Source: Vibrio tapetis subsp. tapetis (lineage in GTDB: Bacteria; Pseudomonadota; Gammaproteobacteria; Enterobacterales; Vibrionaceae). From it: DNA of 64,000 bases. How positions within the stretch are numbered: the stretch's first letter is position 1; each line of letters opens with the position of its first letter. The translations under genes and the position numbers were made by a program. The stretch lies in assembly GCF_900233005.1 (NCBI RefSeq), contig NZ_LT960611.1, positions 2,914,001 through 2,978,000 on the forward strand. Reading direction: 5' to 3'. Below are positions 21,818-33,166 of this stretch, piece after piece. The notes under the pieces were generated by a model. It had not been told where the DNA came from, ran no database searches, and worked only from the letters and a program-made list of their open reading frames with translations.

Positions 21818-22318
21818 TTACTCCGAAATAGATTCAACAGTTAGACCACGTTTAGCAGCAACCATCTCTGGAGACTTCATACCGCTTAAACCATCAATAG
21901 TCGCACGAACTACGTTAATAGGGTTCGTTGAGCCGTACGCTTTCGCAAGTACGTTATGAACACCTACAACTTCAAGTACTGCACGCATCGCACCGCCGGC
22001 GATGATACCAGTACCTTCAGCAGCTGGCTGCATGTATACTTTTGAACCAGTGTGACGACCTTTCACCGCGTGGTGAAGAGTACCCTCGTTTAGAGCGATA
22101 GTAACCATGTTACGACGCGCTTTTTCCATTGCTTTTTGAATCGCAGCTGGTACTTCACGAGCTTTGCCGTAACCGAAACCAACGCGACCATTACCGTCAC
22201 CAACTACTGTTAGTGCAGTAAAGCTAAAGATTCGACCGCCTTTAACCGTTTTTGAAACACGGTTAACTGCGATTAGCTTTTCGCTTAAATCTGTAGCTTG
22301 TTGTTGTTCTTTAGCCAT
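21818..22318 (-). CDS. rpsE: 30S ribosomal protein S5
   Basis: 166 residues. [46 protein letters not shown] is the S5 double-strand RNA-binding signature. It contacts the decoding region of the small subunit; in enterics changes here give spectinomycin resistance. Spc operon, 5 bp before rpmD. Confidence 0.98.
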   Translation of the reverse strand: MAKEQQQATDLSEKLIAVNRVSKTVKGGRIFSFTALTVVGDGNGRVGFGYGKAREVPAAIQKAMEKARRNMVTIALNEGTLHHAVKGRHTGSKVYMQPAAEGTGIIAGGAMRAVLEVVGVHNVLAKAYGSTNPINVVRATIDGLSGMKSPEMVAAKRGLTVESISE

Positions 22319-22332
22319 CGATCAACCCTACC

Positions 22333-22686
22333 TTAGAATTTCAGACCAGCTTCACGAGCAGAATCTGCTAGTGCCGCTACTCGACCGTGGTATTGGAAAC
22401 CAGAACGATCGAAAGCAACATTTAAAATGCCTTTTTCGATAGCGCGCTCAGCAATAATTTGACCTATTACTTTAGCAGCGTCAACGTTACCAGTGTTCTT
22501 AACTTGCTCACGGATCGCCTTCTCAACGGTAGAAGCTGCAGCGATAACCTCAGAGCCATTCGGTGCGATTACCTGTGCATACACGTGACGTGGAGTACGA
22601 TGTACAACTAGGCGGTTCACACGAAGTTCAGCAATCTTACGACGTGCACGTGTAGCACGACGGATGCGAGATGCTTTCTTATCCAT
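22333..22686 (-). CDS. rplR: 50S ribosomal protein L18
   Basis: 117 residues. [21 protein letters not shown] start and ...[26 protein letters not shown] end are typical. L18 carries 5S rRNA to the large subunit with L5. Spc operon between rplF and rpsE. Confidence 0.98.
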   Translation of the reverse strand: MDKKASRIRRATRARRKIAELRVNRLVVHRTPRHVYAQVIAPNGSEVIAAASTVEKAIREQVKNTGNVDAAKVIGQIIAERAIEKGILNVAFDRSGFQYHGRVAALADSAREAGLKF

Positions 22687-22695
22687 AGTGTTACC

Positions 22696-23229
22696 TTACT
22701 TCTTCTTAGCTTCTTTAGTACGCACATTTTCATCTGCGTAACGAACACCTTTGCCTTTATAAGGCTCAGGCTCACGGTAAGAACGAATATCAGCCGCAAC
22801 TTGACCAACTAGTTGCTTATCAGCACCTGTTAGTACAATTTCAGTTTGGCTTGGACATTCTGCTTTAATACCCGCTGGCACTTCGTGCTCAACTGGGTGA
22901 GAGAAACCTAAAGTTAGGCTCACTGCGTTGCCTTTGATAGCAGCACGGTAACCAACACCTTTAAGTGTCAACTTCTTAGTAAAGCCAGTGGTAACACCAA
23001 CAACCATGTTGTTCACTAGCGCACGTGCAGTACCAGCTTGAGCGTTAGCTTTAGCGATACCTTCACGAGGAGCGAAAACAATAGTGTTATCTTCCTGGGC
23101 GATAACTACAGCGTTGTTGAAAACGCGAGTTAATTCGCCTTTGCTACCTTTTACAGTAACTTCTTGGCCGTTTAGTTTCACCTCTACGCCAGTAGGGATG
23201 ACAACGGGTGCTTTAGCAACACGAGACAT
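22696..23229 (-). CDS. rplF: 50S ribosomal protein L6
   Basis: 177 residues. The two L6 folds are visible, with [20 protein letters not shown] at the start and [24 protein letters not shown] at the end. Sits near the sarcin-ricin loop in the large subunit. Spc operon. Confidence 0.98.
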   Translation of the reverse strand: MSRVAKAPVVIPTGVEVKLNGQEVTVKGSKGELTRVFNNAVVIAQEDNTIVFAPREGIAKANAQAGTARALVNNMVVGVTTGFTKKLTLKGVGYRAAIKGNAVSLTLGFSHPVEHEVPAGIKAECPSQTEIVLTGADKQLVGQVAADIRSYREPEPYKGKGVRYADENVRTKEAKKK

Positions 23230-23241
23230 ATCCTACTCCTA

Positions 23242-23634
23242 TTAAGCTACGTAGCAGATGATTTCACCACCAAGACCTGCTTTGCGAGCAGCACGGTCAG
23301 ACATCAGACCCTTGGAAGTGGACACTACAGCAATACCCAAACCGCCCATCACAGTAGGAAGCGAGTCTTTATTTTTATAGACGCGCAGACCTGGACGTGA
23401 AACACGTTGAATTTGCTCGATTACAGGTTTTGCTTGGAAGTACTTAAGAGTAACTTCTAGCACTGGTTTTGCTTCGCCTGAAACAGCGAAGTCAACGATA
23501 TAACCTTCGGCTTTAAGTAATGCAGCAATTGCAACTTTAAGCTTTGAAGAAGGCATTTCTACAGCAATTTTATTTGCTGACTGACCGTTACGAACGCGGG
23601 TCAGCATATCCGAAATCGGATCTTGCATGCTCAT
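23242..23634 (-). CDS. rpsH: 30S ribosomal protein S8
   Basis: 130 residues. [20 protein letters not shown] and [27 protein letters not shown] are S8 signatures. In enterics S8 represses the spc operon by binding near the rplE start; I did not fold that segment here. Spc operon. Confidence 0.98.
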   Translation of the reverse strand: MSMQDPISDMLTRVRNGQSANKIAVEMPSSKLKVAIAALLKAEGYIVDFAVSGEAKPVLEVTLKYFQAKPVIEQIQRVSRPGLRVYKNKDSLPTVMGGLGIAVVSTSKGLMSDRAARKAGLGGEIICYVA

Positions 23635-23663
23635 AAGATTTACTCCAAATGATTAAGTGGCAA

Positions 23664-23969
23664 TTACCAGCTAGCCTTACGAAGACCCGGAATCTCGCCT
23701 TTCATGCAAGCTTCACGAACCTTAATACGGCTTAGACCGAACTTACGTAGGAAACCGTGTGGACGACCAGTTTGGTTGCAACGGTTGCGCTGACGTGATG
23801 CACTTGAATCACGTGGAAGAGATTGCAGTTTAAGAACCGCATTCCAACGATCTTCTTCAGAAGCGTTTAAATCGCTAATGATTGCTTTTAACGCAGAACG
23901 CTTTTCAGCGTACTTTGCTACTAGCTTTGCGCGTTTTGTTTCGCGTGCTTTCATTGATTGTTTAGCCAT
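23664..23969 (-). CDS. rpsN: 30S ribosomal protein S14
   Basis: 101 residues, the long zinc-free form (no CxxC pairs). It ends in [37 protein letters not shown]. Small-subunit head, near S3 and S10. Spc operon. Confidence 0.98.
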   Translation of the reverse strand: MAKQSMKARETKRAKLVAKYAEKRSALKAIISDLNASEEDRWNAVLKLQSLPRDSSASRQRNRCNQTGRPHGFLRKFGLSRIKVREACMKGEIPGLRKASW

Positions 23970-23986
23970 AACAGTAACCCTTCACC

Positions 23987-24526
23987 TTACTTACGGAATG
24001 GGAAGTTAAAGGCAGCCAGCAGAGCGCGGCCTTCCTCATCGGAACTCGCAGACGTCGTGATAGTAATATCAAGACCGCGTACACGATCGACTTTATCGTA
24101 GTCGATTTCCGGGAAGATGATTTGCTCGCGAACGCCCATGCTGTAGTTACCGCGTCCGTCAAAAGACTTAGCGCTAACGCCACGGAAATCACGTACACGT
24201 GGAAGTGCAATCGAGATAACACGCTCGAAGAAATCCCACATACGTTCGCCACGTAAGGTTACTTTACAACCAATTGGGTAGCCTTCACGAATTTTGAAAC
24301 CTGCAACAGATTTACGAGCTTTTGTGATAAGTGGCTTTTGACCAGAGATCGTTGCCATATCAGATGCTGCGTTTTCTAGCAGTTTCTTATCGTTGATTGC
24401 TTCACCAACGCCCATGTTTAGGGTGATTTTCTCAATCCTAGGGACTTGCATGACGCTTGTGTAGCCGAACTCTTTGGTAAGCTCAGCGACTACAGACGAC
24501 TTGTAGTAATCATGCAGTTTCGCCAT
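23987..24526 (-). CDS. rplE: 50S ribosomal protein L5
   Basis: 179 residues. [43 protein letters not shown] is the family start, and GMGVREQ-type [18 protein letters not shown] is present. It holds 5S rRNA at the central protuberance. Third gene of the spc operon. Confidence 0.98.
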   Translation of the reverse strand: MAKLHDYYKSSVVAELTKEFGYTSVMQVPRIEKITLNMGVGEAINDKKLLENAASDMATISGQKPLITKARKSVAGFKIREGYPIGCKVTLRGERMWDFFERVISIALPRVRDFRGVSAKSFDGRGNYSMGVREQIIFPEIDYDKVDRVRGLDITITTSASSDEEGRALLAAFNFPFRK

Positions 24527-24549
24527 AGTAGAACTCCAAATTACTTCTA

Positions 24550-24867
24550 TTAGTTAGAAACGGTTTCGCCGTTAGACTTAAAGAAACGAACTTTCTTACC
24601 ATCTTCAAAACGGAAACCGATACGGTCCGCTTTACCAGTTGCCGCGTTAAAGATTGCAACGTTAGAAGCATCAATAGCTGCTTCTTGTTCAACGATGCCA
24701 CCTTGTTGACCTAGAGCCGGTACAGGCTTTTGGTGCTTTTTAACAAGGTTGATACCTTCAACGAGAACTTTACCAGTCTCGAGAACCTTAGTTACTTTAC
24801 CGCGCTTACCAGTATCTTTACCAGTTAGTACGATTACTTCGTCATTACGACGGATTTTAGCTGCCAT
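24550..24867 (-). CDS. rplX: 50S ribosomal protein L24
   Basis: 105 residues with an N-terminal KOW motif ([25 protein letters not shown]). An early assembly protein of the large subunit. Spc operon, 14 bp after rplN. Confidence 0.98.
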   Translation of the reverse strand: MAAKIRRNDEVIVLTGKDTGKRGKVTKVLETGKVLVEGINLVKKHQKPVPALGQQGGIVEQEAAIDASNVAIFNAATGKADRIGFRFEDGKKVRFFKSNGETVSN

Positions 24868-24881
24868 TTTATTGCCGCTCC

Positions 24882-25253
24882 TTACAGAACTTCAGGTGCA
24901 AGTGACACAATTTTCATGAATTTCGCATTACGAAGTTCACGAGTCACAGGACCAAAGATACGTGTGCCGACTGGTTGCTCAGTAGTGTCATTCAACAATA
25001 CACAAGCATTACGGTCGAAGCGAATGACAGAACCGTCTGGGCGACGTACGCCTTTACGAGTGCGCACTACCACCGCCTTCAGAACATCACCTTTTTTTAC
25101 TTTACCGCGAGGAATTGCTTCCTTAACAGTAACTTTGATGACGTCTCCGATATGTGCATAACGGCGGTGAGAGCCACCCAGAACCTTAATACACATTACT
25201 CTACGAGCGCCGGAGTTATCCGCAGCGTCGAGTGTACTTTGCATTTGGATCAT
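24882..25253 (-). CDS. rplN: 50S ribosomal protein L14
   Basis: 123 residues. [28 protein letters not shown] and the [30 protein letters not shown] signature identify L14, which sits at the subunit interface. First gene of the spc operon, after a 160-bp gap with promoter and terminator. Confidence 0.98.
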   Translation of the reverse strand: MIQMQSTLDAADNSGARRVMCIKVLGGSHRRYAHIGDVIKVTVKEAIPRGKVKKGDVLKAVVVRTRKGVRRPDGSVIRFDRNACVLLNDTTEQPVGTRIFGPVTRELRNAKFMKIVSLAPEVL

Positions 25254-25280
25254 TTTAGTGCTCCGCTAAATATTAAACTA

Positions 25281-25327
25281 GACCCTTCTCGGGTCGGGCT
25301 GCCTCTTTACAAGGGCTGCGAATTGTA
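25281..25327 (-). promoter_or_regulatory. Probable spc operon promoter and leader start
   Basis: Minus strand TACAAT (25322-25327) is preceded by TG-G (extended -10) with no good -35. It is followed by TCGCAGCCC, the same bases as in the tRNA operon promoter near 42472. A GACCC/GGGTC hairpin (25281-25295) then forms in the leader, about 30 bp before rplN. Confidence 0.55.
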
Positions 25328-25349
25328 CCACCCTTTTTTTCAAATGGGT

Positions 25350-25390
25350 AGACAAAAAATAAACGGTCCCAAAAAAACCTTTGGAACCGT
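25350..25390 (-). terminator. Terminator or attenuator at the S10/spc junction
   Basis: Minus strand ACGGTTCC/GGGACCGT stem (25383-25390 and 25363-25370) around a T-rich loop, followed by TTTATTTTTTG. It lies 23 bp after rpsQ and before the spc promoter, so it may end or reduce S10 operon readthrough. Confidence 0.62.
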
Positions 25391-25413
25391 CTAATCATCG
25401 TATCAAAAAGAAA

Positions 25414-25668
25414 TTAAAATTTCGATTTATCAACAACTTTAACCAATGTCCAAGACTTAGTCTTAGACAGTGGACGACACTCAGAAATTTCAACTGTATC
25501 GCCTAGGCCACACTCGTTGTTTTCGTCATGTGCGTGTACTTTAGTCGTACGCTTTACGAACTTGCCGTAAATTGGGTGTTTCACCATGCGTTCGATAGCA
25601 ACAACGATAGACTTGTCCATCTTGTCGCTAACTACACGACCTTGCATTGTACGAATTGATTCGCTCAT
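25414..25668 (-). CDS. rpsQ: 30S ribosomal protein S17
   Basis: 84 residues. [40 protein letters not shown] is the S17 OB fold. Last gene of the S10 operon; its ATG overlaps the rpmC stop (TAATG). Confidence 0.98.
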   Translation of the reverse strand: MSESIRTMQGRVVSDKMDKSIVVAIERMVKHPIYGKFVKRTTKVHAHDENNECGLGDTVEISECRPLSKTKSWTLVKVVDKSKF

Positions 25669-25859
25669 TATGCGCCTGCCTTCTCAGTCAAAACAGTTTT
25701 AACGCGCGCGATATCACGGCGTACAGTTTTTAGAGTGTGAGTCTGCTGTAGTTGACCAGTAGCAGCTTGCATGCGCAAGTTGAACTGTTCACGTAGCAAA
25801 TTCAACAACTCAGAGTTAAGCTCTTCAACGCTTTTCTCACGTAGTTCATGTGCGTTCAT
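25668..25859 (-). CDS. rpmC: 50S ribosomal protein L29
   Basis: 63 residues: [20 protein letters not shown]... Helical hairpin at the tunnel exit, a docking site for trigger factor and SRP. I start at the ATG at 25859, whose A is shared with the rplP stop (TGATG); the GTG one codon earlier would add one residue. S10 operon. Confidence 0.97.
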   Translation of the reverse strand: MNAHELREKSVEELNSELLNLLREQFNLRMQAATGQLQQTHTLKTVRRDIARVKTVLTEKAGA

Positions 25860-26269
25860 CACATCACCTGCTTAGTTACAAAAGTAGTTTTGATAGGCAG
25901 TTTACGTGCCGCTAGGCGGAACGCTTCACGTGCCAACTCTTCAGGTACGCCGTTCATTTCGTACATTACCTTTCCAGGTTGGATTTGGGCTACCCAGTAC
26001 TCAACGTTACCTTTACCCTTACCCTGACGAACTTCTAGCGGTTTTTCTGTGATAGGTTTGTCTGGAAAAATACGAATCCAGATTTGACCTTGACGTTTAA
26101 CATGACGTGTCATAGCACGACGAGCCGCTTCGATCTGACGAGCAGTGATTCGACCACGGCCAACAGCTTTAAGGCCGAATTCGCCGAAGCTTACTTCAGT
26201 GCCTTTAGCCAGACCACGGTTGCGACCAGTCTGAACCTTACGGAACTTAGTACGTTTAGGTTGTAGCAT
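25859..26269 (-). CDS. rplP: 50S ribosomal protein L16
   Basis: 136 residues. [35 protein letters not shown] is diagnostic. Organises the A-site side of the large subunit. The [24 protein letters not shown] loop that contains the hydroxylated arginine in some species is present. S10 operon. Confidence 0.98.
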   Translation of the reverse strand: MLQPKRTKFRKVQTGRNRGLAKGTEVSFGEFGLKAVGRGRITARQIEAARRAMTRHVKRQGQIWIRIFPDKPITEKPLEVRQGKGKGNVEYWVAQIQPGKVMYEMNGVPEELAREAFRLAARKLPIKTTFVTKQVM

Positions 26270-26280
26270 CAGTCGACTCC

Positions 26281-26979
26281 TTACTTACGGCTTTTACGCT
26301 GCTTCTTAGGCTTATCAGCCTTTGGCTCTACTGCGTTAGCAGCTGGCATACCACCTAGAATCTCACCTTTGAAGATCCAAGTTTTAATGCCGATTACACC
26401 GTATTGGGTGTGAGCCGAAGAAGTTGCGTAATCAATGTCAGCACGTAGGGTATGAAGTGGCACACGGCCTTCACGGTACCATTCAGTACGCGCGATTTCA
26501 GCACCGCCAAGACGGCCGCTTACTTCTACTTTAATACCCTTCGCTCCTAGACGCATTGCGTTTTGAACTGCACGCTTCATAGCGCGACGGAACATAACAC
26601 GACGTTCTAGTTGAGATGCGATGCTGTCACCCACAAGTTGAGCGTCTAACTCAGGCTTACGTACTTCAGCGATGTTAATTTGCGCTGGTACACCTGCGAT
26701 TTTTGCTACAGCTGCGCGTAGTTTCTCTACGTCTTCACCTTTCTTACCGATTACAACGCCTGGACGAGCAGTGTGAATAGTCACACGGATGCTCTTAGCA
26801 GGACGCTCGATAACGATGCGTGATAGAGATGCTTTTTTCAGTTCTTTAGTTAGGAACTGACGTACCTTGAAGTCGCCGTCTAGGTTGTCAGCGAACTCTT
26901 TGGTATTAGCAAACCATGTAGCATTCCAAGGCTTAACGATGCCAAGACGAATACCATTTGGATGTACTTTCTGACCCAT
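26281..26979 (-). CDS. rpsC: 30S ribosomal protein S3
   Basis: 232 residues with a KH domain (about 40-107, [21 protein letters not shown]) and S3 C-terminal domain. It forms the mRNA entry channel with S4 and S5. S10 operon, between rplV and rplP. Confidence 0.98.
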   Translation of the reverse strand: MGQKVHPNGIRLGIVKPWNATWFANTKEFADNLDGDFKVRQFLTKELKKASLSRIVIERPAKSIRVTIHTARPGVVIGKKGEDVEKLRAAVAKIAGVPAQINIAEVRKPELDAQLVGDSIASQLERRVMFRRAMKRAVQNAMRLGAKGIKVEVSGRLGGAEIARTEWYREGRVPLHTLRADIDYATSSAHTQYGVIGIKTWIFKGEILGGMPAANAVEPKADKPKKQRKSRK

Positions 26980-26998
26980 TTGCTTACTCTCCTAGTCT

Positions 26999-27331
26999 CT
27001 AGCGATCAGCTACAACAATGCTGATGTGGCTTGAACGCTTCAAGATACGATCCGCACGACCTTTAGCACGAGGCATAATACGCTTCATGATTGGGCCTTC
27101 ATCTACGAAGATTTTAGCGACATTAAGATCGTCGATATCTGCACCTTCGTTGTGTTCCGCGTTAGCGATAGCAGACTCAAGAACTTTCTTAATTAACACA
27201 GCAGCTTTTTTGTTGCTGAAAGTTAAAATTTCAAGTGCTTGATCCACAGATTTGCCGCGGATTTGGTCTGCAACTAAGCGAGCTTTCTGAGGCGAAATGC
27301 GAGCAAAGTTATGTTTAGCTAGTGCTTCCAT
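26999..27331 (-). CDS. rplV: 50S ribosomal protein L22
   Basis: 110 residues. [46 protein letters not shown] is the L22 signature; its hairpin lines the exit tunnel and is a macrolide-resistance site. Two ATG lie in tandem; I use the second (27331) because AGGAG is 6 bases from it but only 3 from the first. Confidence 0.97.
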   Translation of the reverse strand: MEALAKHNFARISPQKARLVADQIRGKSVDQALEILTFSNKKAAVLIKKVLESAIANAEHNEGADIDDLNVAKIFVDEGPIMKRIMPRAKGRADRILKRSSHISIVVADR

Positions 27332-27341
27332 CATCTACTCC

Positions 27342-27632
<291 letters not shown>

Positions 27633-27639
27633 TTATAGA

Positions 27640-28464
27640 TTATTTATTACGACGACGTACAATGTACTTGTCAGTGCGTTTGTTTGTACGAGTCTTGAAG
27701 CCTTTAGTAGGCTGACCCCAAGGTGATACTGGGTGACGACCGCCAGATGTGCGACCTTCACCACCACCATGTGGGTGATCTACTGGGTTCATTACTACAC
27801 CACGTACGGTTGGACGTACGCCGCGCCAGCGTGAAGCACCAGCTTTACCAAGTTCACGTAGCATATGCTCAGAGTTACCAACTTCACCGATCGTTGCACG
27901 ACCTTCAGAAAGTACTTTGCGCATTTCGCCAGAACGTAGACGGATAGTTACGTATGCACCGTCGCGAGCGACGATTTGAGCATAAGCACCAGCCGAACGA
28001 GCTAGCTGTGCACCTTTACCAGGCTTAAGTTCAACACAGTGTACAGTAGAACCTACTGGGATGTTGCGCATCGGCAGAGTGTTACCTGCTTTGATTGGCG
28101 CATCAACACCAGATTGAATCTGGTCACCTGCGTTAACACCTTTTGGTGCAATAATGTAACGACGCTCACCGTCTGCGTACAGAACTAGAGCGATGTTAGC
28201 GCTACGGTTTGGATCGTATTCTAGGCGCTCAACTTTCGCTGGGATGCCATCTTTAGTACGTTTGAAATCAATCAAACGGTAATGGTGTTTATGACCACCA
28301 CCGATGTGACGTACTGTGATACGACCGTTGTTGTTACGACCACCGTTTTTAGAGTTTTTCTCTAAAAGAGGTGCGTATGGCTTACCCTTGTGTAGGTCAG
28401 CGTTAACAACTTTAACAACGTGACGACGACCAGGGGAAGTCGGCTTACATTTAACAATAGCCAT
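27640..28464 (-). CDS. rplB: 50S ribosomal protein L2
   Basis: 274 residues. Contains [22 protein letters not shown] and the C-terminal [32 protein letters not shown], with the histidine close to the peptidyl-transferase centre. S10 operon, between rplW and rpsS. Confidence 0.99.
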   Translation of the reverse strand: MAIVKCKPTSPGRRHVVKVVNADLHKGKPYAPLLEKNSKNGGRNNNGRITVRHIGGGHKHHYRLIDFKRTKDGIPAKVERLEYDPNRSANIALVLYADGERRYIIAPKGVNAGDQIQSGVDAPIKAGNTLPMRNIPVGSTVHCVELKPGKGAQLARSAGAYAQIVARDGAYVTIRLRSGEMRKVLSEGRATIGEVGNSEHMLRELGKAGASRWRGVRPTVRGVVMNPVDHPHGGGEGRTSGGRHPVSPWGQPTKGFKTRTNKRTDKYIVRRRNK

Positions 28465-28479
28465 CTTTAACTACTCCTG

Positions 28480-28782
28480 TTATTCCGCGCCGCCAACAAA
28501 GTCAAGATCTTGACCTTCTTTCAAGGTAACGTACGCTTTCTTAACGTCGCTGCGACGACCTTCGCGTAGACCTTGACGTTTGGTCTTACCCTTTTGTACA
28601 AGAGTATTTACAGACTTAACTTCAACTTCAAATAGCTTTTCTACAGCTGCTTTGATCTCTTTCTTAGTTGCATCTTTAGCTACTTTAAAAACGATAGTGT
28701 TCGCTTTTTCAGCTGCCATAGTTGCTTTTTCAGAGATGTGTGGAGCACGTAGAACTTTTAAAATACGCTCTTCAGTGATCAT
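28480..28782 (-). CDS. rplW: 50S ribosomal protein L23
   Basis: 100 residues. [35 protein letters not shown] is the family start. At the tunnel exit it docks SRP and trigger factor. Its start overlaps the rplD stop by 4 bases. Confidence 0.98.
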   Translation of the reverse strand: MITEERILKVLRAPHISEKATMAAEKANTIVFKVAKDATKKEIKAAVEKLFEVEVKSVNTLVQKGKTKRQGLREGRRSDVKKAYVTLKEGQDLDFVGGAE

Positions 28783-29381
28783 GCAAACATCTCCTCAACT
28801 TGCTTAACTGCTTCAGCAGTCATTAGAACCTTGTCGAATGCAATCAGACTTACTGGATCAATACCAGCAACGTCACGTGCGTCAACTTTATAAAGGTTAC
28901 GAGCAGCTAAGAATAGATTCTCATCAACTTCGCCAGTTACGATAAGAACATCGCTTAGCTCAAGCTCTTTAAGCTTAGCTGCAAGTTCTTTCGTTTTAGG
29001 CGCTTCAACTGAGAAGTTATCAACAACGATTAAACGCTCTTGACGAACAAGCTCAGAAAGAATGCTTTTCATAGCACCGCGGTACATTTTTTTGTTTACT
29101 TTTTGGCTGTGATCCTGAGGTTTCGCAGCAAAAGTAACACCACCTGTACGCCAGATTGGGCTACGGATTGTACCAGCACGTGCACGGCCAGTACCTTTTT
29201 GACGCCATGGCTTAGCGCCACCGCCAGATACTTCAGAACGAGTCTTTTGAGCACGAGTACCTTGACGAGCACCTGCTGCATATGCAACAACTACTTGGTG
29301 TACAAGAGCTTCGTTAAAGTCACGTCCGAAAGTAGTCTCGGAAACAGTTAGTGCATCAGCACCTTTAACCATCAATTCCAT
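28779..29381 (-). CDS. rplD: 50S ribosomal protein L4
   Basis: 200 residues. [36 protein letters not shown] is the tunnel-lining loop. In enterics L4 also represses the S10 operon by binding its leader; the leader at 30354-30606 has a matching hairpin. S10 operon. Confidence 0.98.
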   Translation of the reverse strand: MELMVKGADALTVSETTFGRDFNEALVHQVVVAYAAGARQGTRAQKTRSEVSGGGAKPWRQKGTGRARAGTIRSPIWRTGGVTFAAKPQDHSQKVNKKMYRGAMKSILSELVRQERLIVVDNFSVEAPKTKELAAKLKELELSDVLIVTGEVDENLFLAARNLYKVDARDVAGIDPVSLIAFDKVLMTAEAVKQVEEMFA

Positions 29382-29397
29382 TACTTACTCCTAGACG

Positions 29398-30027
29398 TTA
29401 TGCTTTAACAGCAGGTTTTACGATCACGTTGCCGCCTGTTGAGCCTGGTACTGCACCTTTAATAAGAAGCAGATTGCGCTCAGCGTCAACACGTACGATC
29501 TCTAGGTTTTGAGTCGTTACACGCTCAGCACCCATGTGACCTGCCATTTTCTTGCCTTTAAACACGCGACCTGGAGTTTGACATTGGCCAATTGAACCCG
29601 GTGCACGGTGAGACAATGAGTTACCGTGAGTCATATCTTGAGTAGAGAAGTTCCAACGCTTGATAGCGCCTTGGAAGCCTTTACCTTTAGATGTACCAGT
29701 AACGTCTACTTTTTTAATTTCGTTGAAAAGTTCTACGTTTAGCTCAGCGCCAACTTCAAACTCTTCACCGTTTTCCAAACGGAATTCCCAAAGACCGCGA
29801 CCAGCTTCTACACCTGCTTTCGCAAAGTGACCAGCTTCTGGTTTAGTTACACGGTTAGCTTTCTTAGTACCAGTAGTTACCTGGATTGCTGCGTAGCCAT
29901 CAGTCTCAAGAGTTTTTACTTGAGAAATACGGTTCGCTTCAACCTCAACAACAGTTACTGGGATAGAAACGCCTTCTTCGGTAAATACGCGGGTCATACC
30001 CACTTTACGTCCGACTAGACCAATCAT
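29398..30027 (-). CDS. rplC: 50S ribosomal protein L3
   Basis: 209 residues. [19 protein letters not shown] and [41 protein letters not shown] identify L3; the Gln near the loop (Q150 region) is the site methylated by PrmB. S10 operon. Confidence 0.98.
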   Translation of the reverse strand: MIGLVGRKVGMTRVFTEEGVSIPVTVVEVEANRISQVKTLETDGYAAIQVTTGTKKANRVTKPEAGHFAKAGVEAGRGLWEFRLENGEEFEVGAELNVELFNEIKKVDVTGTSKGKGFQGAIKRWNFSTQDMTHGNSLSHRAPGSIGQCQTPGRVFKGKKMAGHMGAERVTTQNLEIVRVDAERNLLLIKGAVPGSTGGNVIVKPAVKA

Positions 30028-30041
30028 TATTCTAATCTCCC

Positions 30042-30606
<565 letters not shown>

Positions 30607-30612
30607 CGGTGC

Positions 30613-30640
30613 ATTATACAGATCACAGTTTCTGATGCAA
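30613..30640 (-). promoter_or_regulatory. S10 operon promoter
   Basis: Minus strand TTGCAT, 16-base spacer, TATAAT, then a GC-rich stretch (GCACCGCACTGG). It is the same -35, spacer length and -10 as the tRNA operon promoter near 42472. Confidence 0.8.
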
Positions 30641-30702
30641 GTAGCGCGTAAAAATTAAACGAAAAAAAGCACTATTTGAACTGAATCAATCACTTTGCGA
30701 CG

Positions 30703-30888
30703 TTAGAATACCATAAATGCTATTACTGCACCGGTAACTACAAGGCAGCCCCCTACTCTTCTGAGTTGGTTGTCGGGCTGCTGACTTAATTGAGCTACCA
30801 TTTGTCGCCAACCGTTCGGTGCGACGAGCGGACCTAAGCCTTCAACAATGAGTACTATCCCTATTGCTAACCAAATTGATTGAGACAT
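30703..30888 (-). CDS. DUF2065 (YjeT-like) small membrane protein
   Basis: 61 residues with two predicted membrane helices (IWLAIGIVLIVEGLGPLVAPN and VGGCLVVTGAVIAFMVF) joined by a short basic loop. It matches the DUF2065/YjeT family that follows hflC in Escherichia coli; the function is not known. A strong terminator stands between it and hflC, so it may be read by partial readthrough. Confidence 0.82.
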   Translation of the reverse strand: MSQSIWLAIGIVLIVEGLGPLVAPNGWRQMVAQLSQQPDNQLRRVGGCLVVTGAVIAFMVF

Positions 30889-30903
30889 GCCATTTCCTTT
30901 AGG

Positions 30904-30933
30904 TAAAAAAAGGCTCCACTAAGGAGCCTTTTA
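30904..30933. terminator. Terminator after hflC
   Basis: AAAAGGCTCC/GGAGCCTTTT stem with a 5-base loop and A/T runs on both sides, between hflC and the YjeT-like gene. Confidence 0.87.
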
Positions 30934-30948
30934 TTTAATTAATTGCGA

Positions 30949-31929
30949 TTACTTTTCAGCTACGCCGTTAACGTTATTCATGTACTTGAAGAAATCACTC
31001 TTAGGATCAAGAACGAGCATATCGTTTTTGCTGCTAAATGATTTTTCATAAGCGTTTAACGAACGCATGAAGCCAAAGAACTCTGGATCTTTACTGAATG
31101 ATTCAGCGTAAATAGCCGCAGCTTTTGCATCAGCATCACCACGTGTAACACGTGCTGTTTTGTCCGCTTCAGCAATTACTGTCGCCACTTCAAGTTCCGC
31201 TTGAGCTCGAATAACTTCGGCTTTTTCACGACCTTGAGAACGGTGCTTACGAGCAACTGATTCACGCTCGGCACGCATACGCTTATAGATAGAATCACTG
31301 ATGTTATCAGGTAGATTGATTTTCTTCATTCGGAAATCAACTACTCGAACACCAAGGTCACCCATCGCACTCGTTTGAGTATCACTCAGTACGTTTGACA
31401 TAATGATGTCGCGTTCGCCATCAATCTCTAACGCTTCTTTTGCGGCTTCAGTCGTCACTTCAGCATCGTCAGGTGAAGTTGGTAAAACATCTTTGTTTCT
31501 AGGACCAGAAACAATCTGTTTAATTTCACGAGAACCGATTTCAGCACGTAATACATCTGTTACTTTACGCTCTAATAGAGCTTCAGCAGTCAATACATCA
31601 CCGCCGCCAGTTGCCAGATAGAACTGACCAAAATCTTCAATACGCCATTTCACGTAGGTATCGATGATAACGTCTTTTTTCTCAGAAGTTACGAAACGGT
31701 CTGAACGGCCATCCATCGTTTGGATACGAGCATCTAAGCGATTAACTCGGTCAAACATTGGCAGTTTAAAGTGCACACCAGGCTCGTATATACGCGCGAT
31801 TTCGTTGTTATCTTTAAGTACTCGTCCAAAACGAATTACAATGCCACGCTCACCTTCAGGTATAACGAACAATGACATCAGCATTATAGCGAGCGCAACC
31901 ACCAATACAGGGATCATTAACTTACGCAT
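30949..31929 (-). CDS. hflC: Protease modulator HflC
   Basis: 326 residues. An N-terminal membrane anchor (about 6-22) is followed by a SPFH/prohibitin domain (VIPEGERGIVIRFGRVLKDN) and a coiled-coil with RHRSQGREKAEVIRAQAE. It forms a cage with HflK around FtsH and moderates membrane protein degradation. The gap to hflK is 2 bp. Confidence 0.96.
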   Translation of the reverse strand: MRKLMIPVLVVALAIMLMSLFVIPEGERGIVIRFGRVLKDNNEIARIYEPGVHFKLPMFDRVNRLDARIQTMDGRSDRFVTSEKKDVIIDTYVKWRIEDFGQFYLATGGGDVLTAEALLERKVTDVLRAEIGSREIKQIVSGPRNKDVLPTSPDDAEVTTEAAKEALEIDGERDIIMSNVLSDTQTSAMGDLGVRVVDFRMKKINLPDNISDSIYKRMRAERESVARKHRSQGREKAEVIRAQAELEVATVIAEADKTARVTRGDADAKAAAIYAESFSKDPEFFGFMRSLNAYEKSFSSKNDMLVLDPKSDFFKYMNNVNGVAEK

Positions 31930-31931
31930 GA

Positions 31932-33122
31932 TTAGTATCTCCCTTGACGTGAGGTTGAAGAACGTGAGTCAGAGTTTGACGATGAATTGGTATCCGTGCT
32001 CGATTCTAACTCAATTTGGTCATAAGCAGACGTTGCTTTACGGCTATTTTGAGTAGAGTTCGCTGCTTGTCCTGCAATTTTATCAATTGGAAGGTATAGC
32101 AAGTTACCACTAGATTCAGAGTCGATAAGTACTTTCGATGTATTCGAGTAAACTTCTTGCATCGTATCGATGTATAGACGATTACGCGTTACTTCAGGTG
32201 CAGCTTGGTATTCAGGTAGTAGTTTCTCAAATTGAGCCACTTCACCTAATGCACCGTTAACTGTACGTTCAGAGTAACCTAACGCTTCTTTCTTCAAACG
32301 TTCTGCTCGACCCGTTGCTTTTGGCAAAATGTCGTTACGGTAAGCTTCTGCTTCACGCTCAAAACGCTCTTCATCTTCTCGTGCTGCAATAGCATCATCG
32401 AACGCATCTTTTACTTGCTCAGGCGGACGAGCCGACTGGAAGTTAACATCTACAATCATGATACCCATGTCGTAGTTGTCGATGATTCGATTCAATGTTT
32501 CTTGTGTGCTTTGACGAATTTGCTGACGACCACTGGTCAAGATGCTATCCATCAAAGAGTCACCGATTACCGCTCTTAGTGCTGAATCAGTTGCTTGACG
32601 CAAGCTGTCATCTGCATTTGTCACACGATACAAATATTTGTACGGGTCAGAAACACGGTATTGAACGCCCATCTCAACGGTCACTACGTTTTCATCTTTG
32701 GTCAACATTGTACCTGATGCACGTAATGAACGAATCGCTTGAACATTAACTGTTTTATATTCATCGATGAAGTATGGGTGCCAATTCAGACCCGGTGATT
32801 CGATACGGTCAAATTTACCTAAGCGCAAAACCACACCGCGCTCGGCTTCACCAACGGTATAGAAACCAGCGAAAACCCAAATTACGATTGCCACTACTGC
32901 AATCAGACCAACACCAACAGCACCACCGCCGCCAATAGAAGGGCCATTGCCGTTGCCACCGCGCTTACCAAACTTTCCACCCAGCTTTTGGCTTAGTTTA
33001 TTAAACACTTCGTCCAAATCTGGCGGTCCTTGATCTCGACCACCACGATTGTTCTTATTACCCCAAGGGTCTTTATCGCGGCCATCGTTGCCGTTGTTAT
33101 TTCCAGGCTCATTCCACGCCAT
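31932..33122 (-). CDS. hflK: Protease modulator HflK
   Basis: 396 residues. A glycine/asparagine-rich cytoplasmic N-terminus (about 1-70), one membrane helix (about 72-92), a SPFH domain (ERGVVLRLGKFDRIESPGLNWHPYFID) and a C-terminal Ser/Thr-rich tail (SSTDTNSSSNSDSRSSTSRQGRY). Partner of HflC. The low-complexity ends are usual in vibrios. Confidence 0.96.
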   Translation of the reverse strand: MAWNEPGNNNGNDGRDKDPWGNKNNRGGRDQGPPDLDEVFNKLSQKLGGKFGKRGGNGNGPSIGGGGAVGVGLIAVVAIVIWVFAGFYTVGEAERGVVLRLGKFDRIESPGLNWHPYFIDEYKTVNVQAIRSLRASGTMLTKDENVVTVEMGVQYRVSDPYKYLYRVTNADDSLRQATDSALRAVIGDSLMDSILTSGRQQIRQSTQETLNRIIDNYDMGIMIVDVNFQSARPPEQVKDAFDDAIAAREDEERFEREAEAYRNDILPKATGRAERLKKEALGYSERTVNGALGEVAQFEKLLPEYQAAPEVTRNRLYIDTMQEVYSNTSKVLIDSESSGNLLYLPIDKIAGQAANSTQNSRKATSAYDQIELESSTDTNSSSNSDSRSSTSRQGRY

Positions 33123-33166
33123 TAGAAAGCTCCATCATTTATATGACGTTATACTGTAGCAGTCAT

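Noticed and set aside
24975..25394. 139-residue rightward ORF over rplN and the spc promoter
   Set aside because: Antisense of a certain ribosomal gene, no motif and no ribosome site.
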